Positions 54,277-63,418 of a stretch of 64,000 bases of DNA are shown here, one piece after another (positions within the stretch are counted from its first letter, which is position 1; each line of letters begins with the position of its first letter). A program made the translations under genes and the position numbers. The notes under the pieces are model-generated. The model was not told the origin of the DNA. It did no database searches and worked only from the letters and a program-made list of their open reading frames with translations. Source of the stretch: an uncultured Opitutales bacterium (GTDB taxonomy: Bacteria; Verrucomicrobiota; Verrucomicrobiia; Opitutales; Intestinicryptomonadaceae); contig CALXNZ010000001.1 in assembly GCA_944389885.1 (NCBI GenBank), positions 124,001 to 188,000 of the forward strand, read 5' to 3'.

Positions 54277-56025
54277 TCACGCTTCCGATTCAAGTTTGAC
54301 CGGCTGGGCGGGGACAGTTTTTTTATCGGAAGATTTTACTTCCGGTAAAGGTTCTTTCATAAGGGATTTCACACGGCCGGAAATTGCGCGGGCCCGCGAA
54401 AGTTCAGCCTCAAACTCTTTCAACGAAGACTCAAATCCCTCCCTATCGCCGTCAATGGCAAATTCGTACAAATTTCCGAGCAGAACAAGCGAATTGTAAT
54501 AGAGCGGGTTTATTTTTATCAATGCGACTTTTATTTCTAATACGCGCGTTTTTGCGTCTCTTGTAAAATGCGCCTCCGATGCAAACTTTAACGCGTCGGA
54601 GGCCACTACACCTATGCGCTCTCCGACCGAATTTGACGTCGGGAGAACGGCAAGCCGCGCGATTTCGGAGTCGGAATCGTCAATATCCTGCACGCCGCCG
54701 AGGCGCGCGTAAATTTCTCCGTTGAATATGCACGCCCAGTGTTCACGGGGGAATTTGCCTAATTTTTCAAGTTCGGCCAATACTGCTTTTTCAGGAAATT
54801 CCGACGCAGTTATAAAGCGCATGAAGCTGTGAAAGTCTCTCCTGTTGACGACACTCTCCAAGGATTTAATCAGAAAATACATTCTGGCCAACGAGATTTC
54901 GGAAATGTCTGAGGATTGTCCATAAGCAAACAAATCCTCCAATTTGTCCGGCGGAGGATTTTCCTTGCATATTCGGGCGTAATCACGCGCTACACCCGCG
55001 CACAAGTATTGTTTTAAAGCGGCCGTCATAGCCGTATTAAGCCACTTCTTCGGTTTTTTAAAAGATTCTATTCCCCCCTCATTAAGGGAGATTTTTCTAA
55101 TCACGGATTCCATTAGGATTGAACCCAACGCGTCCAAACTTAGATTCCCGCTCCACTTGATTAGAATTACTACATTCCCATTGTCGGAATACTGGACATC
55201 ATAAGTATCCGCTATTTCAGCGTTAGGGCTGACTTGAAGTGTTATCTTCCGGCCAATATCCACATCTCCAAAATAAGAGCCCACTACGTTTTGCACGCCT
55301 TTCACCACCTCAAGCGTTTTTAAAAACACCTGATAATCGTCTGAAGTCATATAAAAAATAGAGCTATCATAATGGTAGTAGCGAACATTCTCTTCAGGAG
55401 TTTTTTGGGAGGGAAGATTTTTCTCCGATTCCGATGTATTGTCTTTTGAGTCGATTTTCCCCGTAAAATAACCGCGCACAAAATCCTTTGAAGTGTCAAC
55501 CGGAACAAATTTCTCAGATGGTTTACTTTCGAGTCTTTCGCCGCCCAAAGTTTTGGCACTTTCGGAAGGCGATGGAGTTGAATCTTCAATAATCTTATCG
55601 TCCTTGACAGTTAGAATTTTTTTATTCTCCGACAACTCTTTCCGAATATCCTTCGGTCTGGCAGGGGAACTGCCAATAAGGCTTTCTTGGGCATCTTTTT
55701 GTCCGCGCACAGGCTCAAGTTTTACATTTTCAGCCTCGAGAAGTTCTTCCTCCATAGTGGCGGCCGCAGAAATCGCGGCGTCGCCGGCATCTTCAAAATC
55801 ATCGGAATCCTCTTTCTGCGCGCGCAATACGGAGGCGTATTTCTTCATTGCAGCTTCAAAGTCGAACTGCCCGTTTAATATCTGCCCCTTTTCAGCTTTA
55901 CCTTCTACCGCGTCATCTGCCGCACACTTGGCAAGGGCCAGTTTTTCCTGAAGAGTCAAAGCCGACGAGCTTGAAGGCGCGACTATCGCTATAAATACCG
56001 ACAATATAAAAAGTTTTTGGAGCAT
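54277..56025 (-). CDS. Secreted protein with a degenerate gluzincin-like domain
   Basis: This 582-residue exported protein has a signal peptide (about 1-22). An acidic, low-complexity linker (about 70-212) leads to a central domain. There [15 protein letters not shown]...VVGSYFG and later [10 protein letters not shown] (303-311) and [16 protein letters not shown] (326-341) follow the layout of MA-clan (gluzincin) peptidases, in which a helix with HEXXH is followed by P-W-[IL]-x-EG. Here HEXXH reads MESVI and the later Glu is absent, so it is probably not a peptidase. The similarity is inferred from pattern. It follows the 640-residue protein gene by three bases. Confidence 0.65.
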   Translation of the reverse strand: MLQKLFILSVFIAIVAPSSSSALTLQEKLALAKCAADDAVEGKAEKGQILNGQFDFEAAMKKYASVLRAQKEDSDDFEDAGDAAISAAATMEEELLEAENVKLEPVRGQKDAQESLIGSSPARPKDIRKELSENKKILTVKDDKIIEDSTPSPSESAKTLGGERLESKPSEKFVPVDTSKDFVRGYFTGKIDSKDNTSESEKNLPSQKTPEENVRYYHYDSSIFYMTSDDYQVFLKTLEVVKGVQNVVGSYFGDVDIGRKITLQVSPNAEIADTYDVQYSDNGNVVILIKWSGNLSLDALGSILMESVIRKISLNEGGIESFKKPKKWLNTAMTAALKQYLCAGVARDYARICKENPPPDKLEDLFAYGQSSDISEISLARMYFLIKSLESVVNRRDFHSFMRFITASEFPEKAVLAELEKLGKFPREHWACIFNGEIYARLGGVQDIDDSDSEIARLAVLPTSNSVGERIGVVASDALKFASEAHFTRDAKTRVLEIKVALIKINPLYYNSLVLLGNLYEFAIDGDREGFESSLKEFEAELSRARAISGRVKSLMKEPLPEVKSSDKKTVPAQPVKLESEA

Positions 56026-56028
56026 TTG

Positions 56029-57951
56029 TCAGTATATATACATTGGGGCGGTGCGCTCTATGCCGAGCCTACATGCCCTCGACGCCGGAAATATCATCTG
56101 GGCGGCGAGGTAATAATTTAGGGCTTCTGCATACTTTTTCTCGTTTTCAGCCTTTTTTGCATCGCTCAAAACCTTGACGTAATCCGAAACTTCAGGGGCG
56201 AGTTTTGCAATAGCGCGGGCCAAAACCGGATCCGACGGCTCTATTTGGCGGGCATTTTCCAACAAATCCCACGCAAAATACGGATTGTTCTGTTTTTCCA
56301 ACTCGGCAACTTGAGCCAAAACCATATCTATTTGGCCGATTTTGACTACGATATCGCGCAATTTTTTTGAGCGTTCGGCGTCATTTCTGAGAGTCGCGGC
56401 GTATTCTGGAGCTTCGTTCGCGATTTCCCTATAATTGCCGCTTTCATAGAGCTGGTCGAACTTTTGGGCGTACTGAATCATGCCTGTGGACAGGCCTATT
56501 AAATCGTTATTGAATTTTGTTATTTCAGGATTTAGCGGCCAAAGTTCCGCGGCTTTCTCAAGATTCTTTGCGACATCGTCGGTTTTTCCGAGAGCGGCGG
56601 ACTGTTTTGCAGCCGTCACATACATGTTGCTTGCCTGCTGGGCGGAGCGCACTTTCGCCAGGATTTCCCTGGACGGAAAATCAGAAGCCATCGAATTTAT
56701 ATCTTTTATCATTTCCTCGATGCCCCCCCAATCTTTGGAGTCCGCAAGTTCTTTTATTGTGGCGGCATTCCTATATATCTTCAATAGAACCTTGCGCTTT
56801 TCGGGATCAAACTGATAAACCTCCGGATCATATTCGCCGAGAATAAAGGTTTCCATTAACCGCTGCAAGGCGCTATATCTATCGCCGGCATTATAGAGGG
56901 ATTCAACCGATTTCATTCCGTCGCGCACGTCGCGGCGGGCGTCAACCGCAAACGACTCGAGAAATTCCATTGTCGGTGTAAGATTCGACACTTTAAAGAA
57001 ATCCTGAAATTGATCCTTTCCCACAATTATTTCCTGGGCGTTTCCCCTGTACAGATGCCTGTAAAACATGCACGCCACCTGTGCCTGTTGGAATTTTCTC
57101 GATAGGGCGAAAGCGTAAGCCTGAGATTGGAATTGAGTAATCGCCTTCATCGCCACTGCTTCTTTAGTCGCGGTTGCGGTGGCAAACTCAGCCAATTCCT
57201 TCTGGTAATCTGCGAGCGCGTAGGCGGACTCGGTTGTGCCCTGAGTCCTGGCATTTGCGGCCTTTCTCTGCACAGATCCGCTAAATCTTTGTTTTTCCTT
57301 GTCGCTGGCATACTCCATGAACTTTGCCTGATTCTTAGCAATTTCCTTGGCATTATTTGCCTCCAACAACTTGCGGTTCTCCTCCATTCTATAAAATTTA
57401 TACTCGTTCTTCATTCGCATGGAGAGATACACCACATTTGCGATGAGCAGCGAGCCTCCGCCGTCACATTCAAATTCGGCGGCGTCAAACAACTTAGTCC
57501 ACATATACCTTATTTTTTCCGGTGGCAACCTATCGTTAACCGCAGAAAGTTGGGCGAATATTTCGTTTAATATACTCTGGTATTTTGCGTATTCCGATAA
57601 GTCCGCATCGATTGATAGATAGCGCTCAAACCGCGACTTAACAAGGCGGGAGTTTCCTATGTCAAAGGTCTTGCCCTTCCAATGCAACTGTCCGTTTTCG
57701 AGATTGAAAGAGTCTTTATTAACATCGAAAACTTTGTCTGACATTCTTTCCAAAGTGCCGCTTTCAAAAATTCCGCCACCAGATCCCGGAAACTGCTGGG
57801 ACTGCGTCACATTTATGGGGGCGCTTTTTTGAGACAAAGCCGGCGACGGAACTCCGGGAGCAGTCGAAGAATTTGATTTTAACAGGCTGGACGATTGCGC
57901 CCACGCGCAAACCGGAAACAGCAAAATCATGGATATAAAAAATTTTTCCAT
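56029..57951 (-). CDS. Large secreted helical-repeat protein, function unknown
   Basis: This 640-residue protein has a signal peptide (about 1-19, ending VCAWAQ). An N-terminal Ser/Pro/Gln-rich linker precedes a domain (NGQLHWKGKTFDIGNSRLVKSRFERYL) and then a long helical region; the last 300 residues look like TPR-type repeats (KKYAEALNYYLAAQMIFP near the end). I chose ATG 57951, 10 bases after the upstream gene's stop, with AGGAT as a ribosome site. No known family was recognised. It is tightly linked with genes on both sides. Confidence 0.7.
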   Translation of the reverse strand: MEKFFISMILLFPVCAWAQSSSLLKSNSSTAPGVPSPALSQKSAPINVTQSQQFPGSGGGIFESGTLERMSDKVFDVNKDSFNLENGQLHWKGKTFDIGNSRLVKSRFERYLSIDADLSEYAKYQSILNEIFAQLSAVNDRLPPEKIRYMWTKLFDAAEFECDGGGSLLIANVVYLSMRMKNEYKFYRMEENRKLLEANNAKEIAKNQAKFMEYASDKEKQRFSGSVQRKAANARTQGTTESAYALADYQKELAEFATATATKEAVAMKAITQFQSQAYAFALSRKFQQAQVACMFYRHLYRGNAQEIIVGKDQFQDFFKVSNLTPTMEFLESFAVDARRDVRDGMKSVESLYNAGDRYSALQRLMETFILGEYDPEVYQFDPEKRKVLLKIYRNAATIKELADSKDWGGIEEMIKDINSMASDFPSREILAKVRSAQQASNMYVTAAKQSAALGKTDDVAKNLEKAAELWPLNPEITKFNNDLIGLSTGMIQYAQKFDQLYESGNYREIANEAPEYAATLRNDAERSKKLRDIVVKIGQIDMVLAQVAELEKQNNPYFAWDLLENARQIEPSDPVLARAIAKLAPEVSDYVKVLSDAKKAENEKKYAEALNYYLAAQMIFPASRACRLGIERTAPMYIY

Positions 57952-57961
57952 GATAAAAATC

Positions 57962-58339
57962 CTAATATTTTTCCATAGAATCCACATATATTTGGCCTCC
58001 TTCGCCTATGCGAACCACCATCTTATACCTCTGGCGCGTAATCAGATTCTCCGAAATGCGCGACGGAATCGCCACCGCAAATTTCGACATTTCGTCGGGC
58101 GTCTTGACAGATACTATCTTATAATTTCCCAAATCTGCAAGTTGCATATCGAGTTGGGCTTTCAAGAGATATTTGTTGCCGTTTAATCCCGAAGGATTCT
58201 GCATATAAAGCGGATACGAAAAATCTTCGAGTCCGGAAACGTTTTGTTTTTTAAGGTAAACCATGCCGAGCGCGACAGCGACAGCCGCAATCGGTATGAG
58301 CACGGCAATTATTATCGGCGTAGTTTTTGCGTCCCTCAT
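57962..58339 (-). CDS. Single-TM periplasmic-facing protein, function unknown
   Basis: This 125-residue protein has one N-terminal membrane helix (about 8-28) and a periplasmic domain of about 95 residues with the pattern PLYMQNPSGLNGNKYLLKAQLDMQLADLG and TRQRYKMVVRIGEGGQIYVD. It is not recognised. Position between the ABC transporter and the secreted protein genes suggests an inner-membrane accessory. Confidence 0.7.
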   Translation of the reverse strand: MRDAKTTPIIIAVLIPIAAVAVALGMVYLKKQNVSGLEDFSYPLYMQNPSGLNGNKYLLKAQLDMQLADLGNYKIVSVKTPDEMSKFAVAIPSRISENLITRQRYKMVVRIGEGGQIYVDSMEKY

Positions 58340-58415
58340 ACTAAATTGATTATATTCAAGAGAAAATTGTTCCCTTTATTTTTCTCCATTTCAGACATTT
58401 TTCAAGCTAATAGTC

Positions 58416-60101
58416 CTATTCCCATTTTTTGCGATAGCAACCCCAGAATACAAATGCCAAAGCAAAAATAGTCTGCAAGGCAAGCACAAATATAGCCGTC
58501 TCCGGAGAAGGCATAAAATCCTCCCATTCTGCGCGAGTTTGCACATATGCATCGTAAATAGCGGTATCCCGCATAGAAGTCATATAGCCGGCCCACCCCC
58601 AATATGTTGAGATGAAAGGTCTGCAAACCCATTTTAGGGCCTCCGGGAGGGCGAGCACAACCCCCGATAGCGGAAGCTGGAACCCGACGAGATAAATCGA
58701 CAATAAATTCGACTTTTCGGGAGACGAAAAGAGCGCGCTAAACGCCAGGCAAATTGCGGTCATCGCCACGCATATCATAGCCAGATCCGCTGCTTGAATC
58801 CAAAAGTCCCCGGGAAACTTGCAGATAAACTTTACAAATCCGCACATCCACACCCCCTGAAAGAGGGCAAGAGAAAAAGTAAACAATATCTTTGAAACCG
58901 CGTAAGCTGCCGGATTCAAACCTATAAGGCGCTCTTTTTCATAGAGAGCCCGCTCTGCGGCGATTTCGCGGGCGGAATTATTCGACCCCATTAAAGCCAG
59001 CAAAACCGTCTGAAATAGTATCAAGCCGGTCACTATTGTCGCAGTATTTACCGCGCTTATCTGCATGCGCAAGTTTTCCCTCAATTCGTCCAAAACCCCG
59101 AGATTTCTGTCGAGGGCCAGAGACTCTATCTGGGGCAGCCCCCCCAAAGCAAAAATAACCACGACCACCGGAAATCCGAAACTTATGGCCATAGTCAGCA
59201 AGAGGTATGTACTGTCCCTAAAAAACAGCTTGTAGCGGCGCGACAATAAAGTCAGCAACTGCGCTAATACCGACGGTCTGCCGCAAGATGCGATTTCCGC
59301 TCCGTCTTTAACGGCTCCCGTGAAAATGTTTTTTTTCTCCGCCTTTGCCCCGGCATATTCGGAAAATTTTTCGCGCCACTGAACAAGACTTTTTTCATTC
59401 AGCCTATCGTAGAGTTTCAGCGCGGAATCTATTTCAAAATATTTCAACAATTCTGCGAGCGAACCCTGGAATACAGACTCTCCCTGATAAACTACGGTAA
59501 TATTGTCGAAATAGTCGAGCTTAGCCAGATTGTGTATTATGCAGACGAAAGTTTTACCCCTGTCCTTGCATAGGGATTTCATCAAATCGAGAATCGCGTT
59601 CTCCGATAGCGGATCGAGTCCGGAAGTCACTTCGTCGCACACGAGAGTTTGTGGATCGCATGCAAGTTCCACTCCGAGCCCTATGCGGCGCAGTTGTCCT
59701 CCGGAAAGCGAACCGACCAGGGTGTCGGCTTTATCCCCGAGGCCTATCAGGCAGAGTATTCGCTCCAAACGCTCTTTTTTTACAGACTGGTCGCTGACGC
59801 TTATATCGAGAGCCGATTGCAAAGCTTCCTTTACCGTAAGCATTGGATGCACGCAAGTAAACTGCGGAGCAAATCCCACTCTGCCGACTAAATCTTCGCT
59901 CTTAGTTATTTTTGAATTGCCGTAGAAAGAATCGCCCTCTGAGGGAATTATTTTTAACATTGCCTTCACGAGAGTCGTTTTTCCGCACCCAGATGGCCCT
60001 ATTACGGCATTCATAGCATTGGGAACAAACGATAGGCACGCGTCTTTTAATATAATTCCTCCGTCGGGAACCCTAACGGTAAGATTTTTGCAACTTAACA
60101 T
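58416..60101 (-). CDS. ABCG-type transporter (fused ATPase-permease)
   Basis: This 561-residue half-transporter has the ATPase first: Walker A GPSGCGKT at 35-42, signature LSGGQ at 132-136, Walker B TLVCDE at 152-157, and the H-loop in CIIHNLAKL. From about residue 285 a membrane domain of six helices follows, the order typical of ABCG/White-type exporters. It would work as a dimer. The cargo is unknown. It heads the minus-strand unit of three envelope proteins and tatA, with 76 bases before the next gene. Confidence 0.9.
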   Translation of the reverse strand: MLSCKNLTVRVPDGGIILKDACLSFVPNAMNAVIGPSGCGKTTLVKAMLKIIPSEGDSFYGNSKITKSEDLVGRVGFAPQFTCVHPMLTVKEALQSALDISVSDQSVKKERLERILCLIGLGDKADTLVGSLSGGQLRRIGLGVELACDPQTLVCDEVTSGLDPLSENAILDLMKSLCKDRGKTFVCIIHNLAKLDYFDNITVVYQGESVFQGSLAELLKYFEIDSALKLYDRLNEKSLVQWREKFSEYAGAKAEKKNIFTGAVKDGAEIASCGRPSVLAQLLTLLSRRYKLFFRDSTYLLLTMAISFGFPVVVVIFALGGLPQIESLALDRNLGVLDELRENLRMQISAVNTATIVTGLILFQTVLLALMGSNNSAREIAAERALYEKERLIGLNPAAYAVSKILFTFSLALFQGVWMCGFVKFICKFPGDFWIQAADLAMICVAMTAICLAFSALFSSPEKSNLLSIYLVGFQLPLSGVVLALPEALKWVCRPFISTYWGWAGYMTSMRDTAIYDAYVQTRAEWEDFMPSPETAIFVLALQTIFALAFVFWGCYRKKWE

Positions 60102-60121
60102 ATTGCGAAGTATTTTTTAGG

Positions 60122-60151
60122 TTGCGATTTCTGATAAAAAACCGATAAATC
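60122..60151 (+). promoter_or_regulatory. Candidate promoter of the 223/270-residue protein genes
   Basis: TTGCGA (60122-60127) and TAAATC (60146-60151) are 18 bases apart, immediately before the ATG at 60157. The leader would be very short or absent. Confidence 0.3.
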
Positions 60152-60156
60152 AAAGT

Positions 60157-60828
60157 ATGAGAATTACAAGACTTTTCGCAGCAGCCGCAGTTTTGTTTTT
60201 ATCCGCACAATTTGCCTTGGCGCTTACCACGGACGACGGCACCATTAAAAGCAAAAATATATTCGGCATAGAATTCCCTGACGGAAATTCGTTTTTTGGC
60301 GTTGCGGACCACATTAGCAATATATCTAAGCAGACTTATATCGCCGGGCCGCTATCGGTGACGGAAGTTTCCATAAATCTTTTGGCCGGCACCGTTCAGT
60401 TGCGCATATATAACGCCCGTCCAATCGACTCTAAAGGAATTGGAGAACAACTCGCCGAAAAGCTGCCCGACAACCTAAAACCCTATGCGACGATGCCCAA
60501 TACGATACAACAAAACAGCCCAATCGCATCGCAGGCAGAAGAAAAAATTGCGAACGCCCTGAACCAGCCCCTTGTGGTAAAAGATTATCCCGCCACTACC
60601 CACGCCAAAACGTTGGAATATGTAATCCCGGATTTGGAAGAATTGGAGAACTTCTACAACAAATTGGTGTCTGATTATATAGGGACCGCTTACGGCGGCA
60701 ACGGCGATAATTCCGCCCTGCCCTCCACCGGAATGAAAATTCACGGCCGCATATATAAATTCGACAAACAACAGAATACCTCCTCCGGCGCCGGCGGACC
60801 TTTAATGCAAACCCCCCCCCAACTGTAA
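60157..60828 (+). CDS. Secreted protein of unknown function (223 residues)
   Basis: A signal peptide (about 1-22, ending ALA) is followed by a mixed alpha/beta protein with segments PLSVTEVSINLLAGTVQLRIYNARP and PDLEELENFYNKLVSDY. No family was recognised. The last codons run through nine Cs (60812-60820) and end PPQL; the stop TAA is one base before the next ATG. It is divergent from the ABCG unit across 55 bases, suggesting shared regulation. Confidence 0.75.
   Translation: MRITRLFAAAAVLFLSAQFALALTTDDGTIKSKNIFGIEFPDGNSFFGVADHISNISKQTYIAGPLSVTEVSINLLAGTVQLRIYNARPIDSKGIGEQLAEKLPDNLKPYATMPNTIQQNSPIASQAEEKIANALNQPLVVKDYPATTHAKTLEYVIPDLEELENFYNKLVSDYIGTAYGGNGDNSALPSTGMKIHGRIYKFDKQQNTSSGAGGPLMQTPPQL
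60812..60820 (+). repeat. C9 homopolymer tract at the gene junction
   Basis: Nine consecutive Cs lie in the last codons of the 223-residue gene. Loss of one C (or a +1 ribosomal slip) would read past the TAA and continue in frame into the next gene as one protein; gain of one C would move the stop to a TGA that overlaps the next ATG. It is the longest C run seen in the window. Confidence 0.8.
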
Positions 60829-60829
60829 A

Positions 60830-61642
60830 ATGAAAAAATATATATTATTGACCGTATCGTTGGCGATATCGTCAAACATTCTATTCGCATACGACGAGGG
60901 GCCAGAGCTTGGCACGATGTTTTCAACAGGAAACGCCCATTACTATGTTGTGCGCGATTTCGACACTCCGGAAAAAAATACGGCCTTTACGCGAAACGTC
61001 GAAATAATGAGGCGCTACGCGAATGCGATTGAAGCTATCAAGACAAAAATTGCCACTCTTCCGGACGGTGAAGAAAAGACTTCGCTCTCCAACAGACTGA
61101 AACAAGCCGAAGACGAATTTGCCAATAACGACAAAGTGATGCAAAAGCTATACGCCTTCAGCGTGGCCCGCAAATATAGGCAGGAAACTTTTGAATCCAA
61201 TATCTGCGTTCCGATTACAAAAGAAGAGCTTTCAAATCTGCGCGACGCCGACGGCAAGGAACTCGATCCTCTTTTAATAACGGAGAGGAGCGGCAACTCA
61301 TTTTATAGGATAAAAAATCTCAAGGGGATAGAGGAAAATTCCAAGCTGCAAAAACTACTCTCCTACACTGCGTCAAAAAAGGCCGAAGTTGAAAAAATGC
61401 GGGGAGAATTGGCTGGGACCACAGATCCCGAAAAACAACTCGAAATAAGCTCAAAACTCGCGGCCCTCGAAAAGGCAATACAGGAAAACGACAATCAGTT
61501 GAGAGAAACATTCTCTATAAAGAAGGGTTCCGACTATCTGGTGGAAATAGTCCGTTCAAAACTTTACCTGCTATTAAATCCCGATGAAGTCTCGAAAGTT
61601 GCGGCGGAAATAGAGATGAGGAAATCGTCCGGGAAAAAGTGA
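60830..61642 (+). CDS. Secreted coiled-coil protein of unknown function
   Basis: This 270-residue protein has a signal peptide (about 1-20, ending LFAYD). The mature part is helical and charged, with two likely coiled coils (about 65-105 and 180-225; KAEVEKMRGELAGTTDPEKQLEISSKLAALEKAI). No family was recognised. It starts one base after the previous stop, so translation is coupled. The last two genes and the divergent ABCG unit look like one envelope locus. Confidence 0.75.
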   Translation: MKKYILLTVSLAISSNILFAYDEGPELGTMFSTGNAHYYVVRDFDTPEKNTAFTRNVEIMRRYANAIEAIKTKIATLPDGEEKTSLSNRLKQAEDEFANNDKVMQKLYAFSVARKYRQETFESNICVPITKEELSNLRDADGKELDPLLITERSGNSFYRIKNLKGIEENSKLQKLLSYTASKKAEVEKMRGELAGTTDPEKQLEISSKLAALEKAIQENDNQLRETFSIKKGSDYLVEIVRSKLYLLLNPDEVSKVAAEIEMRKSSGKK

Positions 61643-61699
61643 CGAATTTTTAGCTATACTTCTCACAGGTTGGGGATAATTTCTCCCTTTACGGATTTG

Positions 61700-61716
61700 A
61701 GCGATAGCGCTTTTTG
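61700..61716 (+). terminator. Weak terminator between convergent genes
   Basis: AGCG (61700-61703) and CGCT (61708-61711) form a short stem followed by TTTT. The stem is only four bases, so the call is weak; the position between two convergent genes is suitable. Confidence 0.25.
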
Positions 61717-61718
61717 CC

Positions 61719-63074
61719 TTACAGCTCTAATGTTTGGGAGGGCTCGGGAATTATGACTTGGGTTTTGGGAGCCCTGTCGATTATTTCGTCCATGAACCAT
61801 TCCCTCGATTCCATGCTGCCGTGTGTGAGAATCACGCAGCGGGGATTTCTCGCCAACGTAAAGTCGAGTATTTGTTCCCTATCGGCATGGGAAGTGAGAT
61901 CGAACTTGTCGACCTTGCAATTTAGAGAGCCTACATAAGCCAAATCCCTAAAAGCGAAGTGATCTCCGTTCGACAGTGAACACATACGCGCAGCCGGAGT
62001 GTCTTTGTCGGCGTATCCTACAAAGAAAATGGCGTTTGAGCGCTCTTCCATTATCGCGGCGGCGGCAAGATAGCTTGGCGTTTTTTCAACCATCATGCCG
62101 CTTCCCAAAACATATATTCCCTTCTCTTCAAAATCCTTGCCTGGCACTATCTCGCCGCGCATCGGCTTCACTCCCTCCATATACTGTTTTCCAAAGGAAA
62201 ACGTGGAAGCGTGCTTCGACATTTTTTCAAAATATTCGGCAATATCCAGTCCCAATCCTCCGGCGAAAACGGGGGTTGACATGGGTATCCGCCCCTTCTG
62301 CTTCGCCTTATAAATTATATATATTATATCCTGCATTCTACCCAATGCAAAGCTCGGCACAAGCACGCTGCCTCCGTCGGATATGACGCGCGCTACGGAC
62401 GAAACGAAGCGTTCAACTTCACTCTCATAAGTCACACCTTCAGGACGCGAATGTTCGCCTCTTGTCGTCTCAATCACCATTGTGTCTATATCGCAATCGG
62501 GAGGTTCGGCCCCTCTCAATACGCCTGTGGAATGGAACGATATGTCTCCGCTAAAAAACACCTTTTGATGCTTGTGCTCAAAAAGAATTGAAGCGGCCCC
62601 GGGTATGTGCCCCGCGGGAAAATAAGTTATGCCTATTGAATCTCCGTCGGCCGCGAATTGGCGTTGATGGAAGAACGGCATTGGAAGGAGCCTTCCCCTT
62701 ATGTCGTCTATAGAGGCGTTGTCGAAAAGCGGATATTCCCTTACGCCGAATTCCTCGCGCTGCTTTTCCATGACTTTTCTCGAATTGCGCAACATTCTAA
62801 AAAGCAATTCGCTTCCGTCCTGAGCGACCATAACATGGGCGGAATGTTGCGTGCGAAGAGCCACGGGCAAGCCTCCGCAATGATCGAGATGCGAATGTGT
62901 GACGGTTATAAAATCGAGGGTCTCGGGAAGAATTTTATCGAGGCGCGGGAGAGCGGAAAGCCCCATATACTTTGGGTGGAGCCCACAGTCTATCAATATC
63001 TTGAATGAGCCTATTTCGAGAAGATGTCCACTCGACCCTATATCGATTTCGGTATTTAAATCAGTATAAACCAT
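61719..63074 (-). CDS. Metallo-beta-lactamase-fold hydrolase with beta-CASP domain (RNase-like)
   Basis: This 451-residue protein has the metal motif HSHLDH at 60-65, then PAGHIPGA, SGDIS and later DLTSHAD and THGS, the order of beta-CASP nucleases. A beta-CASP insertion (about 205-370) and an RNA-specificity-type C-terminus are present. Members of this branch are usually annotated as RNA exonucleases/endonucleases related to CPSF-73 and RNase J. The start is one base from the ThiS-like stop, so the two genes are coupled. Confidence 0.88.
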   Translation of the reverse strand: MVYTDLNTEIDIGSSGHLLEIGSFKILIDCGLHPKYMGLSALPRLDKILPETLDFITVTHSHLDHCGGLPVALRTQHSAHVMVAQDGSELLFRMLRNSRKVMEKQREEFGVREYPLFDNASIDDIRGRLLPMPFFHQRQFAADGDSIGITYFPAGHIPGAASILFEHKHQKVFFSGDISFHSTGVLRGAEPPDCDIDTMVIETTRGEHSRPEGVTYESEVERFVSSVARVISDGGSVLVPSFALGRMQDIIYIIYKAKQKGRIPMSTPVFAGGLGLDIAEYFEKMSKHASTFSFGKQYMEGVKPMRGEIVPGKDFEEKGIYVLGSGMMVEKTPSYLAAAAIMEERSNAIFFVGYADKDTPAARMCSLSNGDHFAFRDLAYVGSLNCKVDKFDLTSHADREQILDFTLARNPRCVILTHGSMESREWFMDEIIDRAPKTQVIIPEPSQTLEL

Positions 63075-63075
63075 C

Positions 63076-63282
63076 TCAACCGCCTGCCACTATCTGCATT
63101 ATTTCAAGCACATCTCCGGATTTTAACGCAGTGCCAGAAAATTTCTCCCGCTTCAAGACGTCACCGTTTAACTCTACGACACAACGCTTGATATCTACGC
63201 CAATCTTGCGGATAAAGTCCTCAACGCTCGTCCCGTCTTCAATTTCAAAAGTTTCCGCATTGGCGCGAATTTCGATTTTCAT
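63076..63282 (-). CDS. thiS: ThiS/MoaD-like sulfur-carrier protein
   Basis: This 68-residue ubiquitin-like protein ends in Gly-Gly (QIVAGG), the residue pair adenylated and thiocarboxylated in sulfur carriers. VELNGDVLKREKF and LKSGDVLEIMQIV are typical of ThiS, which supplies sulfur for the thiazole of thiamine. No thiamine genes are adjacent; the gene is coupled to the beta-CASP nuclease gene. A different sulfur-carrier role is possible. Confidence 0.85.
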   Translation of the reverse strand: MKIEIRANAETFEIEDGTSVEDFIRKIGVDIKRCVVELNGDVLKREKFSGTALKSGDVLEIMQIVAGG

Positions 63283-63418
63283 GTCTTTATCATTTCACTA
63301 AAGCCTCCAAACTTCAAGACAATAAGAGACCGCCTCCATGCGCCGTATTTCCATTCAAAATTTCCGATTTCTTAACTCGCATTACCGCCATAAAAACCGT
63401 TTCCGCCTCAAATGCATA

